Notes under the pieces: model-generated
The model's input: the letters and a program-made list of their open reading frames with translations, nothing else
What the model was told of the DNA's origin: nothing
Database searches by the model: none
NCBI GenBank assembly: GCA_032158295.1
Contig: CM063264.1
Span: 62,001-126,000 of the forward strand
Direction: 5' to 3'
Source: Pycnopodia helianthoides
Taxonomy: Eukaryota > Echinodermata > Asteroidea > Forcipulatida > Asteriidae
Length of the DNA: 64,000 bases
Translations under genes and position numbers: made by a program
Shown here: positions 41,701 through 55,600 of the stretch, piece after piece
Layout of the letters: each line of letters starts with the position of its first letter
Position numbering within the stretch: the first letter of the stretch is position 1

Positions 41701-43648
41701 AATAATGTTGTGACAAGTATTGTGAGTGTCTTATTTTGTGATATTGAATGTAAACAAATTGTGTTAAAGTGACTGTTGAGTGCAAAAAGATCTTTAATTT
41801 GTTGTAAGGAATACCTGTTTTTAGTTTGAATCTAGACGTCCTTCCAATCCAAAGGCACTGATATGTATCTCCCATGTATTAATTTCCATGCTCCTAATCC
41901 TTAGATCACCGAGTCCATTATATTTCTCAATACTTTACCTCCTTTCAGGTAGAATAAATCCTGTTTCCCTGGTAATCCATTTCATTGAATTATTAATATC
42001 CTGTCTATTTTATGACAACAAACCTGTTAAACACTTATCACTGTTCCTTTGTGTTTGTTGGGTTCTCAAACAAACTTAATGCTTTGTAGATATATTATAT
42101 TTATGACACTTCCCATGCAGTACAGTGATCAACTTCTACATTTATTTAATTTCTGTCTGTGAAACTGCATGCTTGGTTTCCTTTATTTCTTATCATTTCT
42201 TGAACCTCATCAAACTTTTAAAGTGAGAGGTCAAAGGTTTCTTATTAATTCCTAAATACTTTTTGTATATACAGGATAAATTAAACCATCTATACAGTTT
42301 AGATAAGAAGTTACAGGAGATGTCTGCTCAGTCTCACTCCTTAAAGAAGACAAAGATAGGATTGAGACGTCTTTAGATCGTCTTGGACGTCAGATGGATA
42401 AATATTGGGATGAACCTGATGCAGTTGCTGATATGGAATATGAACAACATCGTCTTGAAAGAGATCTGGTCAAAGTTCGGACTCAACTTGCCGTTGGAAC
42501 AAAGGTAAGCAGGTCATTGCCAATGATGTAAGGGTTCCTTAGGACATTGACAAAGATAGAACTGATGTTTAGAAAGTACAAATGCACCAGACTTTCTTTG
42601 ATTACATAGATTTGAAAGGTAGAAAAAAACAAGATAATACCAATTTACCTCTTTTTGTATTTATTTAAAAGGAATTGGAAGAAGTAGCTGCTGAGAATGG
42701 AAAGGTAGAATTTGAGGTGACTCTATTGAGATCTAAACTGGAAGGACGTCATAATCGTAATGCAAAGAGCCCTGTAAGTCAATCTGTTGTTAATGATCAG
42801 TTTGTCAACTATCTGTGTTTCTGTTTCTATGGCAATCTCATTTCAATGTAACAATGTAAAACTCCTAGAATTTCATAAACTACAAGGTCATAATGTATGT
42901 TTCTACCAATAGTTAGAGATAAACTTGCTCAAAACCCAAATGAACACCAAAAAGGTGAAAGTTTGTTCAGTTCAAGATATGGAAGGGAAACCCTTGTTAA
43001 TTATCCTGATAGATAGTAGGGTTAGCTGTCGGGGTAGCGTGAAAGATTCAAAATCTTTTTAATATAATAAATAATAATATTGGAAACTTTTCTAGCGCCG
43101 TTATCCACCAGTTGTGTCAGAACATTATTACCTGAGTCACTGGGCCATTTATTTCATTTCTTGGCTCCCTTGGGAGTATACAGCCTGTGCTGCCAAATAT
43201 GTAGCACACCAAGCTAAATCAATCACAAGAACCATCTTTCTCTGCTCTCACAGGTACTCATTTACCCCTGGGTGAACAGAGGCAATTATATGGTTAAGTG
43301 TCTTACTCAAGAACATAAGTGTCGTGGCGAGTGGTTTAGAGCATCGGATTCAAGTTCTGGTGGTCGAGTCATCGGGGTGTGGGTTCGAATCCCGGTCGTG
43401 ACAGTTGTGTCCTTGAGCAAGATGCTTTACTATAATTGCTCCTCTCCACCCAGGGGTATAAATGGGTACCTGCGAGGGTAGAGGTTGATATTGTGTATTG
43501 CAAAGCCTTCGGTGCGCCACAGCAGCACGGGGCTGTATACTCCCCAGGGAGCTGAGAAAGATTACAGGAATGCTATTGGCCCAATGACCAGGGCATTAAT
43601 GTAAAAGTGAATTGATACGTTATTGTGAAATGCGCTATATAAGAACTA

Positions 43649-43680
<32 letters not shown>

Positions 43681-46600
43681 TCAAACCCACACCCCAATGA
43701 CATAGCCACCATAGTCTGGTGCACTAGACTGCTCGACTGTGACACGCCATAATTGAAGTGTAGTTTATAGGATTCTTAATCACAGTATTTTGTTAATCTG
43801 GTAGGATGGAGGCAGCACTAAAGAAAGGCTTCAGATGGAGACTGAAGTAACAAGAGTTCAGTCCTTAATGGATAGTTTGGATAAACAAAGACACCTGCTC
43901 GTTAATCAGATGCAGAATCTAAAGTGTGGGTCACCGGAAGGTAAGAAAACCATCTCAGATTGTCACTCCAGTCTTTGTGCTTTATCATTTACATTGTTGA
44001 AATCAAGTAAAATTTGTTGAATCAAGGCAATATCTCATCTTTCAATCCATAATAGAAATTTTGTTCTACACAGCTAAGTAGAGTATAATGACATAAAGCA
44101 TTTCTAAGGTTTACAAAAATTGCTACTTCGTACTTTTTTTAAAATACAACTGATTTGCCAAAACAAAAACATGGTATAAGTTCAAGTGTGAAGCACACCA
44201 TAACATCCAAAGTGGACTTTCAAATTTTGCAGTTAATAGTTTTTCAACAAAGAAGTGAAACTATTTTTGAATTTAATTGTTGATTTTCTTTTTGCCACAG
44301 TTGTCCAAGAGAAGATTCCCGACGTAGACACGAGCATTCACCTCGTACTCCAAAACAGTATACAGTTACTGACCTAGACACTATGATGTCACGAGACATC
44401 AACTCATCATCTGCTGCCTTGGCAACAACAGATGATAACAGTTCTAAACTAGCTCCACCACTCCGTAGAAGGGGTGACAGTTTCAATAAAGTCAAGGTAG
44501 GTTAGGTTTGTTTAACAGACTGTTCAAATGTAGTCACAAGTTTAAAGTAGTAAAATGCAAAATTTTCCAAAACTAAATATTTATGTTTGTTTATTTTTTT
44601 CTCCAGCAAATAAAGGAGCAACAAGTTCAGCAATCTCCTGTACTTGAATCAGCCATCTCAACAACAAACCAATCAACATATCATGCCTCCCCTCAAATAC
44701 TCCACCCACAACCACGCTATCAACAACCCCCTCAAAAACAAATGGAACCATCTCCGAATAGAGATGATTATTACTCCTCAAGACCTTCCACTGATCATCC
44801 AAGGGGTGATCCATCGTCTCATGATAGAGGTAGGATTTTCTTCTAGCTTATCTTGTATTCAATGTTCTTTATGCGTCATTTAAGGAATGAGAGTTGTACA
44901 GCAATTCAAAGAGTGCATAGTGGTACTCAGGAGTGTGATGTGTGATCTGTTTCCATCGATAATCCACTTTGACTTTATCTCCTCCCCAGTACGAAATGGA
45001 TCAGCCCAACCTACATCACTTGGCAACAGATCAGAGAAGAGAAACACTGTAGGAGGTTATGGGAAGAGACCAAAAAGCTCAAAAGAGTCCAAATGTAAGA
45101 ATGTATTTTGATAACAGCGTCTTATGAACTAAGATAAATTTAATGAAGGTTGGAATATCATTAGAATTGGGGAAAAGGCTTCTTGATTGACCCAATTCAC
45201 CTAACGTCATAATCACACCAATTTTGGTTGCACGATTTCTTGGGCCAATCTTCCAAATCAAAGTCCAAGTCAAAACTTAGATGTTGGACCCCTTGCATAT
45301 GACGTCACAAGCTCAAACAGGGCCCTCATTGAAGACCTGTCATTGGTTGATACATTGTGGGCATGTACATGCATTTGTAGTTTATTTATCTGTTGTCAGC
45401 AAGAAGTTTATCATTAATGAGGTTTTATTCCATTCTATCTCAAATCAATTATTATAATTCCATATGTGTATTTCTTTTTAGATCACACCATAAGTCGTAG
45501 CGGTGAAGTCATACCAGGATCACCGATGCGTCGGAGTCGTTCTGTCCCTGATCGCAAAGGATTAACACCTGACAGTGATAACCAAAAACTCTCTGCAATG
45601 GTAATTAAACTCAAGCATTTTATTTCTTACAATAATTTTTTTTTGAAAAAGAAACAAGACAAGTGCACAGCAATCATGGTGTATGGTATTAATTTCTGAC
45701 AGAGTTGACAAGGAAACATGGGACGAGTTCTCGAACAACTTTATTTTGATAATTAATAATTAACAATTAATACTCTGATTAATTGAATCAACTAAACATA
45801 TTAAGTAAACTGTTGAGTTCAAAGTTAATCTGACTGGTATAAGGTGTAAATGACAAGGATAACTAATAGTGAAACAAAGCACTTCTTATTTTTTGTAGTC
45901 GAGCAGTCTCAAAGAATAACAAACTGATTATTTCAGAAATTTTATACAGACTCACAGAAAGCACTTTTTACTCCCAAAATTTACCACAGTTTCCAGGTAA
46001 ATTGACAAACCTCATCTCCTGTTTACCTGATTGAGTTTGAAAGACAGAACCAAGATATTTTAACTTGTTAAGTATAGATTATGATTAAACAATAGCAAAC
46101 CAATTTTCATAGGATCGACTCATGCCAGGGTCACCCTACCAGAACACCAACAATGATTCAAATCATGGAGCATTTTCAGACACCGAGGCAGAACCCGTCC
46201 TCAAATCCAAGAAAAAAAGCTTGAGAGTGAGCGAGGGATCACAGGTATTGATCTGGTTGCTGTGTTGCTTAAAGATGTTCAGTCATAGAATGCAGAATGT
46301 AGTCTAGGTACAAGACCTCTTGTCAAAAAAAGTCTGCAAAATTGTTTGTGGACGCATTGGCTAAGTTCCATAGCTGAAGTTTTCATTCAAAGAAAGTTCA
46401 TAAATATTGTGAGAAATGTTGATCAAAATGTTCACCTTGCAACTACTTGGAAAAAGGAAAAAGTTATCTTTGAAATTGAAAATGCTATAAACCCCTTGCT
46501 GTGATCTGAAACAGCACCTTCACTAGGGTCAAAGGAAGACCTATTATTGGCTGAGAGTTTGCTAGGTGTGTGGTGCATGTTTCCTTTTGTTTACTTCAGT

Positions 46601-49600
46601 AAGTAGCCTATGCAAGGGGTCTATTGGTGCAGTATGTCAGCATTTACAGCTCTAATTGAAAACAGTCGGCATTGACAAGTGGTTTTAAAAGTAGAATGCT
46701 TGAGGTGCTTCTAACATGGGGTGGCAGTATTCTCTGCTTTAAATACTAATACTAAATTGTAGATAGAACAGCTCAATGATACCATTATTACGTACTAATG
46801 ACCAATCAGATATGGATTGTGATGAATTCTATGACTCTATATAATATCTAGAATGTATATTATGTAGGAAGTCATTCTCAACAAACATCTGATAGAACTT
46901 TTCCCACATTAAGAAATATTTACAAAGAAAGATTAAGAGTAGTTCATATGCAGACTTTTAAAGATAAAACATGTATAAACCAAGAACTTTAGAGAAATTA
47001 ACATCATTCTTCGTAAAAAGGTTTTTTCCCTATCGATTTTGGTCAGAAGGAAGGATAACATAATAGATAGGAAGAAATCACAATTTTGCTTCAAAATTGT
47101 GGCTTCAAAATTGTGAATATCTTAGGATTTAAGCTGATAAAGTGTAGCAGCTTTTAACATCATTTCATTTATTTATTACCAAATCCATTCCATGCTGCAT
47201 GTTGATTCACCTCACTTTCATATTTAACTTATTATTGATTTATTGTATTATAATGTAACACAGCTATGGAAAAGTGGTGTTTGTTGGGGTGTTTGTTCAC
47301 AATCATTTGTTACAATTTTTTTGTTGCTCACCTTTTGTTATGCTTTTTTGTAAAATATTTTCTTCATTTGGAGCTTTTCGAATCCAAAAATCTTTCAAGA
47401 TTAATGAATTATGACATTTATTCTCTGTCTTTAAATGTATTTATTTCTGTCATCATTAATGATAGTGTTTTGTTAGTTTTGCATGATGAAGATAATTATC
47501 GTTATATTCCTTTGTCTTTAATCATAATTGGTAGAGGGTGGGTTTAACATCGCCCATTATAGTTTGCTTTAGTGTTGATATTTTATGTGCTTTTATTTTG
47601 ATATAGTCCTGTTAATATTGTTAACATGTCTTTTTTTGTTTCTTTTCATTTGTTTTTCCTTCCCATGCTTTGCTCGATACGCTTTATCCTCAGCCCAAAT
47701 CACGGAGTCCATCCCTTCGTCATATCCGCTCTGCACGATCCCAGACCTTGCCTGGCCGCTTCACTAACCAGTCACCACAAACTCTCCCAGTTTATCGACC
47801 TCGATTGACCTCTGACCTGACTAACAGTGGTAACCATGGCACTAACAGTAAACAACAGCAGCAGCAGCAGGCTAGGACTAGGAGGCATACGTTTAGTGGT
47901 AACCCACTGGGACCGCAAACTGGACCATTTAAGGCATGAACATTGCATGCGAGTAACTCATTAACCATTGACACATCTAAAATGCACAACTAATGCTACC
48001 ACTACTACTTTGCATTGGTATCTTCCAATATAATCCTTATTTAAATCTTACCTTTTATGGGGAAAAAGAAGAGGTATTTTTGTTCAACCATGAGTTTGTT
48101 TTTTAAGCATTAGCAACTTTGGAGAAATATTTTATCCAACCTTTTTTCCAAGCTTGTGTCTTTTTTTTATGTATTTTTTGATATTTTATATAAAAATGTT
48201 TTTTTCTTTATGGCAAGATGTGTCACGCTTTAATTTGTTGTTTATAATTTATTGACTATTGAACAGTGTAAGAACAAACAAAAAATGGAAGATACCAGCA
48301 ACTTTTTTTTTTTTTTTTATATAATTCTGATTTACAGTTGTATTTTCAAACTTAACTTTGAAATATCTCTGCTATGAACATAAAACTAAAATCCCAACAT
48401 AAAATCTTCACATCATCAATTGTGTTCGTTAGAACAAACAGATGTATTGAAGCCAACCTGTCAACTTGTTCAGAATTGATTTAAATGTTGGATATGTTCC
48501 CTCAAACTTTTGTTTCTGTTGATGCCTTCTTAAAGTTTCAAGAAGAAAATCATCAATAATCATATGATGCATTTTGATTAAAAATACAAGTTCAAAGAAA
48601 ACTACATAAAATAGTCCCAAATCATGTTATTTTGATGTAAGGTTTGGTCCAGGTTAATTTGTACAGGGGTCAAGGAAACTTTTGGTCCAGGTTAATTTGT
48701 AAAGGAGTCAAGGAAACTTGTTATGGTCTGAAGAGGTCATGGCTTTGGTTTGGATTAACAAATCTGTCAGAAAAGTCAGCCATGCTTAGTTAAATTAGAA
48801 AGTTTCAACTAATGATTAGGAATCAAGGTCAGGAATCTTTTAAGTCAACCATGCTTAGTTAGATTTGAAAGTTAAAACTCATGATTAGGAGTCAAGGTCA
48901 GGAATCTGTTAAGTCAATCTTGCTTAGTTAAGTTTGAAAGTTTCAACTAATGATTAGGAATCAAGGTCAGGAATCTTTTAAGTCAACCATGCTTAGTTAG
49001 ATTTGAAAGTTAAAACTCGTGATTAGGAGTCAAGGTCAGGAATCTGTTAAGTCAATCTTGCTTAGTTAAGTTTGAAAGTTTCAACTAATGATTAGGAATC
49101 AAGGTCAGGAACCTGTGGGTTTCCATTTATTAATGTTTGCCAATAGGATTAGTAGTTCTCACATAGAGGATGAACATTGTACAAAAGCTTTTTAGGTGTT
49201 CAGGATCAACTTGCCGCAATGAAAATCCTTTCTTGAAGGTCTTGAATTACCTTTTTAGACGGGCTTAATTACCTCATTTTGTTACATTTGTTCACTCAGT
49301 TTGCAACTTTATCAAAATCAAAGCAGTTTTAGGCCACTAGCAATGTGAATTGACTTTCACTGCATGATTCAACATAATTTCACATTGTCACATAAATTAA
49401 GCATGTAGGAATAGCACAGTTTAACAAGTAGATATATTGGAGGTATACCTGTAGATGGAATAAAGTCAAAACAACAAATAGCCTATAGACTGAAGGAGAT
49501 ATGGACGGATCATTTGTAAATCTTGAGGGATAGACAAACCTTCCTCTTTTAGATTTTAATGTTTCATTCTTGCTGCCAAACTGCTTTTTTATGAAGATTT

Positions 49601-52600
49601 TGAAACAAAGCATTTTTGTAACTTCCTACTTGGTGCATAGGAGCATTATTTATAACAAAACCAGTTACGCAAGCTGTTGTATTTTACTGCAAAGTTTTGA
49701 TTACAAGCTGGGATGCTGCGCTAATTTTTTCGATTTCAAAGCATTCAATTATAATAATCTTATTTCAAGCTGCAAGCAAAGTTTTGATTGAAATTTCCTT
49801 TCAAAAACAATTTTTTTTGTAGCAAAGTCTTTTGCAGCACTGTTTTCTGTAGTAAATTTCTGTTTTTCAAACTTAAAAGAAGCAATGAAATTTAATCAAA
49901 CTAAAATAAGTTTCAATAACAGCACTGTAAAAAATATGCGCACAAAAAGTTGGGAATGTTGGATGCAATTGATTGCCTTTGTAGTTGTATTAACCAATCG
50001 GTTGTAAGCATTCTGCTAAAATATAAATATTCATGAGGTCTGAGGAGGATGCTGTAGACAAGGGACAGATATAGGCTGTGATCTCTGACCCAGGTAGGCA
50101 TAACAATTAAATAGGAGAACATACATCAAATTGACAAACACAAAGCATTTCATAAGGACAAGAATAAGTTCATGTATTTTGCAGGGATTTTTTTACAGAG
50201 GGTAAATTATTTTAGTCGTTTAGATAAGAAGTCAATCTTCAAATTGTTAATCTGAAACTTAATGATAATCAGAATTGTAAGGATTGCCTTGACAAAGTTT
50301 GGTTTTGTATCTTTTTCTGTTTGAAATCAATACAAAAGTTTTCTTTGAAGCACAAGGGAAGTTTTCTAACCAGGCGTAGATTTCCAACTTATCTGTAACT
50401 TGTTACTTTTTAAAATAACCCTTGAAATATTTTCAGCAACTGTTTGATGTAAAGATAAGTCAAATGGGCAGCCCACACAATAACTCTGAGTCCTCCGACC
50501 ACAGTTCTCCTTTCAGAAGAACCAATCAGAGCAGTGCTGACTCTGCACTGAAACTTCTGAATCCCTATCAAGACAACATCATCTCAAACACTCTTCATTC
50601 TCCCGACGATGACTAGAGCAAGCTAGTCGAAACATTGAGACAAATTAAGAAATTGCTCTGCAGCAGTGAAGTTTATATCGAGAAGTCCCCTGGATCCACT
50701 AAGTGAAAGTAGTAATCCTAGCCGATTTCCTACCTCCCCCAGGTAGTAGTTCATAAGCAGGACAGTTCTTTTCTGAACTATTTAGTCACCCGAACCTCAC
50801 CATGCAATGCCTCAAAACCCATAAACAAGTTTTCATGTCAAAAAAGTCTTCATGTTAATAAAGTCTTCATGTCAATAAAGTCTTCATGTCAATAAAGTCA
50901 TTGTGTCACATTTCAAAGTGGAGTCTTGGTCTCAGTGGTGAAATTATGAGCCTTTTAACTGGATGGGAGTCATTCAAGTTTAACCCAATCCTCATCTTGT
51001 CTTGTTGTGATAGAAGAAATAATCCACAATTGACCTGAATGAAGATCAAACCCAAAACTTTTCAGTTCTTTGATAGATGTCTAGAATTGCAATTTATCTT
51101 TAATTTTGTGCTGGTGTTGTTTTTTTCTTTCAGGGAGTACAAGATGATATTGCTATTCATGAGTTTCAGAAAGCTATGACAGTTTCTGATATTGAATATG
51201 AAGATCACACTGGGATTGAACCATCACAACCAGCAACATCTGATATCGTACATGGTGACTACAAATCAGTGGAAGTAGATGAATCCACAGGGGGAGGACT
51301 GGTAAGTTCAAACAATTCATCAGAATTAGCTTTTAGCTTTTGACTTTTATTTTGAAATTGGCGATAAGTTGTGAATGATGAATTGTAAAGTGAAGGAATG
51401 TATGTAAGATGCTTTCTTGTGTTTAAAAGAATTTGTAAGTTTTATGAATTGGGATTAAAGATGATCAAGACTGGTACTAACCAGTCATTACTATGGTAAC
51501 GTGCTCATCAGTCATTACTATGGTTACCCTACTCATCAGCCATTACTATGGTTACTTACTCATCAGTCATTACTACGGTAATCACAGAGGTTTAACTTTG
51601 ATTCTTACATCTCTCTATATCTTCTTTCATTTTTCATTTTCCTTGTCTATCAAACCTTGTCTATCAAATATCTCACAATCTCTCCCTCCCCATTCTACCC
51701 CAAACTCAACCCTCTCTCATTTCCAACTTTTCATTCTTCTGTCCTAAACTTATCTTCATATTCTCATCTTTGTACCAACCCTGCTCCTTCTAATCCTTGC
51801 TTCTTCTACCCTTTATCTCCTCTACCTCTTCCATTCCTTCTTCTACCCACCTCAGTCGTACGAGGTTCTTGCCAATGTACCTCTGACTTATTATCAGACC
51901 AAGAGGAAGTTACTCAGAGAGAGGTTCTTTGCGTCGCTTGATCCTTCACAACAACAGGTTCAATCCTGAATCTACTTGCATTGATCGTAATCATGATTTA
52001 GCCAACTTGATCCGATCCCTGCCATTGTATAACCGAGTACGCTTATACAGTCGACTCTCATTATAACAAGGTTGCTGGGACTTGCCAAAATAACTCTTTT
52101 AAACAGGAAAGTTTTAAGAGGACAGCAAAACGGAAAGAAAGAAAAAAAAGTTGAAACAACATTTTGCTCTTTTTAAGCATAAGCTCTTTATAACAGTGCT
52201 CTTTGTAAGGAGAGTTGACTGTAATCATAAAAGGGGAACCAATCCAAGATGGCTACATCAGGATTTGGGTCTTACCTGTAGAGTACTAGACAGTGTTTCC
52301 TTTTATTTGAAAAATGTTTAACTACATTTTACATGATTGGAAACAAATCAATGTTGTCGTCTTTGACTTTAAACAGGACGTCAGCCATATTCAGTTTACA
52401 GTTTAATATTTTTCAAGCAAAGTTAATAATAGGAATTGATTTCTTAGGAAACACTGGTCTAGTCAGGACATCTCAGTTTAAGTAAAGATATTTTATTAAC
52501 ATGGTTGTTATTTCTTCCTTATGCTGCAAATTAATTACATCATGAATGTCGTGGACCGTTTAGATTGTAAGAAAATTGCTACATTCCAGGAATGTTTGTA

Positions 52601-55600
52601 TTAAGTGTTGTTTCTTCAGCTGATCAAAGTTGTTGAGTCATGTTTGAAATATCCCTTGTAGTTCCTGCGTAACGTACCCTTTTTTCTTTAATGACATAAT
52701 TATCACAAGGACTAGAAACACATGTTCTTTGCCTTGCGAAATGAATCAATTAATTTAAAAACTGAAAAGTCTTAGTTGATTTTCAGAAGGCTAAACTTTC
52801 TGAATGTCCCATACATGTACGTAACTGCCTGAATTTTTAGACTTGCCCGTGGGATTAACAAACTAATTGTTACAATCTGATCCATGTTTGATAAGATAAC
52901 TCTGTCATAATGGTTTGTTTAATTGTAGCTGACTTGTTATGGCTGATAACCTGTTAAGGCTGGTAACCTTTTTATGGCTGGTAACCTGTAAAAAAAATAA
53001 AAGTCTGCAGCTTACTGGTTTGGTCTTTCTACAAAAGCATGAATGTGTTTCTTTTGCTTTTATCTTTGCTTTGCCTCTTGAAAAACCTTGTTTGCAATAA
53101 ATTTGTAAAACTGTTTTATTGAATTGCTGATTTCTACTAGTAATGTTCAGAATAAATGGTAACAGGAAAAGGTGATTGATCCTTAATTAAGCGCTACAAA
53201 AAACTGTTGATAGAAAAAAGAACAAAGTAAAAAATTATGTGCTAAAGTATCCTACATTTATGTGACCTTCTAATGACCTCTGACCTTTTTCTGTTTTGTT
53301 AGCTTGGTATGCCAGCTAAGATCGTAATCCCAGAGCGTTACATCCAAGAAGATGATGAAGAAGAAACTACATTATCACCAGAGGAGAAAGAACGACAAGA
53401 TAAACGAGTAGATCGAATCACTAAGATGTTATCAGCTCACAGGTTGGTTTAGGTTTTCTTGTATCACTGTATGTCTGTGGGTTTGTGTCGGGTGAATGTG
53501 TTAGGGGGTGTGTCATGGTATAGTTTAGGGTGTGTGTCAGGGGATGTATTAGGGTGTGTGTCAGGGGACGGATTAGGGTGTGTGTCAGGGAATGTATTAG
53601 GGTGTGTGTCAGGGGATGTATTAGGGTGTGTGTCAGGGGACGTATTAGGGTGTGTGTCAGGGAATGTATTAGGGTGTGTGTCGGGGGATGTTTTAGGACG
53701 TGTGTCATTAAATGGATGGCAGGGTATTGGTCAGAAAGGGGAAGTCTCATTTGTCCTGATGTCATCTGAGTGTGACTGAGTCGGATTCTTTTTCTAAAAT
53801 TGTGTATCAATCGTTAGTGTCAGTTTTGTTGTTTGTTTTGTAGAAGATTCTTTGCCTGACGAGAATTGTTGCTCATTATATCTATTTCTTCTTTCTTTTG
53901 GGGTAAATTGTCCAAGATTCACACAACTAGTACGATTGGGGGGATGTTGGATAAAATAACACCCGGCCTTTTCCAATCATAGTAAATGTATTTGTATTTC
54001 TTTGGTAGTCTTTGTACTAATGCATTATCAATGCTTTATCTTTGTACTCTTTCCGAACTTGACAAAAACAAAACCTCGGACCTCTTTTAAACAAACCCAA
54101 AGACTGTCAGATTCAGAAGCGCCCATTGATAGCGACTTCCAGAGGTGGGTAAAAGGAATCTGCTGATTGATCCTTGCTTGAACGGCTCCCAATCATCTCT
54201 CATAGGAAGCATGTGTCTGTCTTGAGAGGATGTCCATTCAGGGTTCATACATACATACACATCTTGGAAAAACCAGAAATCTGGAATTGGAACACTAGAT
54301 GTGTTCATGACATGGAAAACCAGGAAAATCTGGGAATTGGAACCACTAGATGTGTTCATGACATGGAAAACCAGGAAAATTTGGGAGTTGTAACCACTAT
54401 GGGAATGTGTTCTTAACATAAAAAACAGGAAAATGTGGGAATTGTAACCACTGTATGTACATGTAGATGTGTTCATAACATGGAAAACCAGGAAAATGTC
54501 ATGGATTGTAGGTGTCAATTTTGTAACATGACATAAGAATATGAAAATTCAGCATTTTATCATTTTATAAGTCAGATTAATGCTACAGCTATGGTTCAAA
54601 AAGGGGGCGCTGAGGGGAGTGATTTTGTTGAATATATGTACAGTGCATTAGAAATTTATCATTGGGGGGGGGTTTCTGGAGGGAAGAAATGTGTATGAAC
54701 CCTGCCCTTGTAAAATGCATGTGCCCTGCACTATTTGTGCTGCTGTGTCAAAGGTCATAAGTAATGTCAGAGGTTATCCATGCATGAATCAGCGCCCTCA
54801 CCCTGTCTATTTCCTTTGTGCAGAGAAATTTGGAAAACGCTAATCAGGAAGAGTTTCTGTTCAGCGGCCTTTGTCTTCACTATTCGCTCTGCTGCTACCC
54901 ATTAATGAAAAGTTCCACATTAGATTGTTTTGTTCTTGCTTTATGTTTGCTTGCTTTGGAAAAGTGGAAGTTCCTTTTTTGTTTTTTTCATCTTCCTGTT
55001 TTGTATTTTGGGGGGTTTGTGTTTTTGGTTTTGTTTTTTTAGCTTTATGACTGAGTTTAAGGGTACCTGATCAATTTTACCATGGTAAGCGTGTTTCTGG
55101 GATAAGACTGAGGACAAACATTTGTTGAAAAGATGCAAAAGTTGTTTTTGATTGTTTCCTGCACACTTCAATCCACTTTGATATTATTCCTTTGTTTGTT
55201 TTGGTTTGGTTTGGTTTGGTTTGGTTGTGATGAGCATTGGATGTATGGAGTGAAAGTGGGTTTGTTTCTTGTTGTTTATTTGTTGCAGTGTTTGTTTGTT
55301 TTGCACCTGTTATTTGGAAATTTAAATATTGTTACCTGAGGCCAACCCAGAACAGACTGACAACGGCTTAAACGACATGATGATGTTTGGAAGTTTTTTG
55401 TTCAAATAGAAGAATTCCTTAAACCAGTGTTTTAGGAAATCTACAGTCAGGCATGTGATTGCTCATTATTTCCTCTGATTTATGGATTTGGATCGAAATA
55501 TCCTTGAGCCTTTACATTTTCTTTAAAGAAGTAAAGCAGTCACCACAGGGAAAAAGTATTAGTCCACATTGTGTCCAAACCTGTAGTGTTGTATTTCTGG

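Noticed and set aside
43318..43405. A class-II tRNA gene
   Set aside because: It has A and B boxes but an imperfect acceptor stem and is joined to a SINE body and ATT tail, so it is a retroposon head.
53459..53779. A Gly/Val/Cys-rich or Arg/Val/Cys-rich small protein
   Set aside because: An artefact of the 24-bp minisatellite; it also lies within intron 29.
54823..54905. A further PLEKHA-like exon after TTTGTGCAG
   Set aside because: The phase fits exon 29 but the 26-residue product (IWKTLIRKSFCSAAFVF) stops at once and is unlike the conserved family C-terminus, which exons 30-31 provide.
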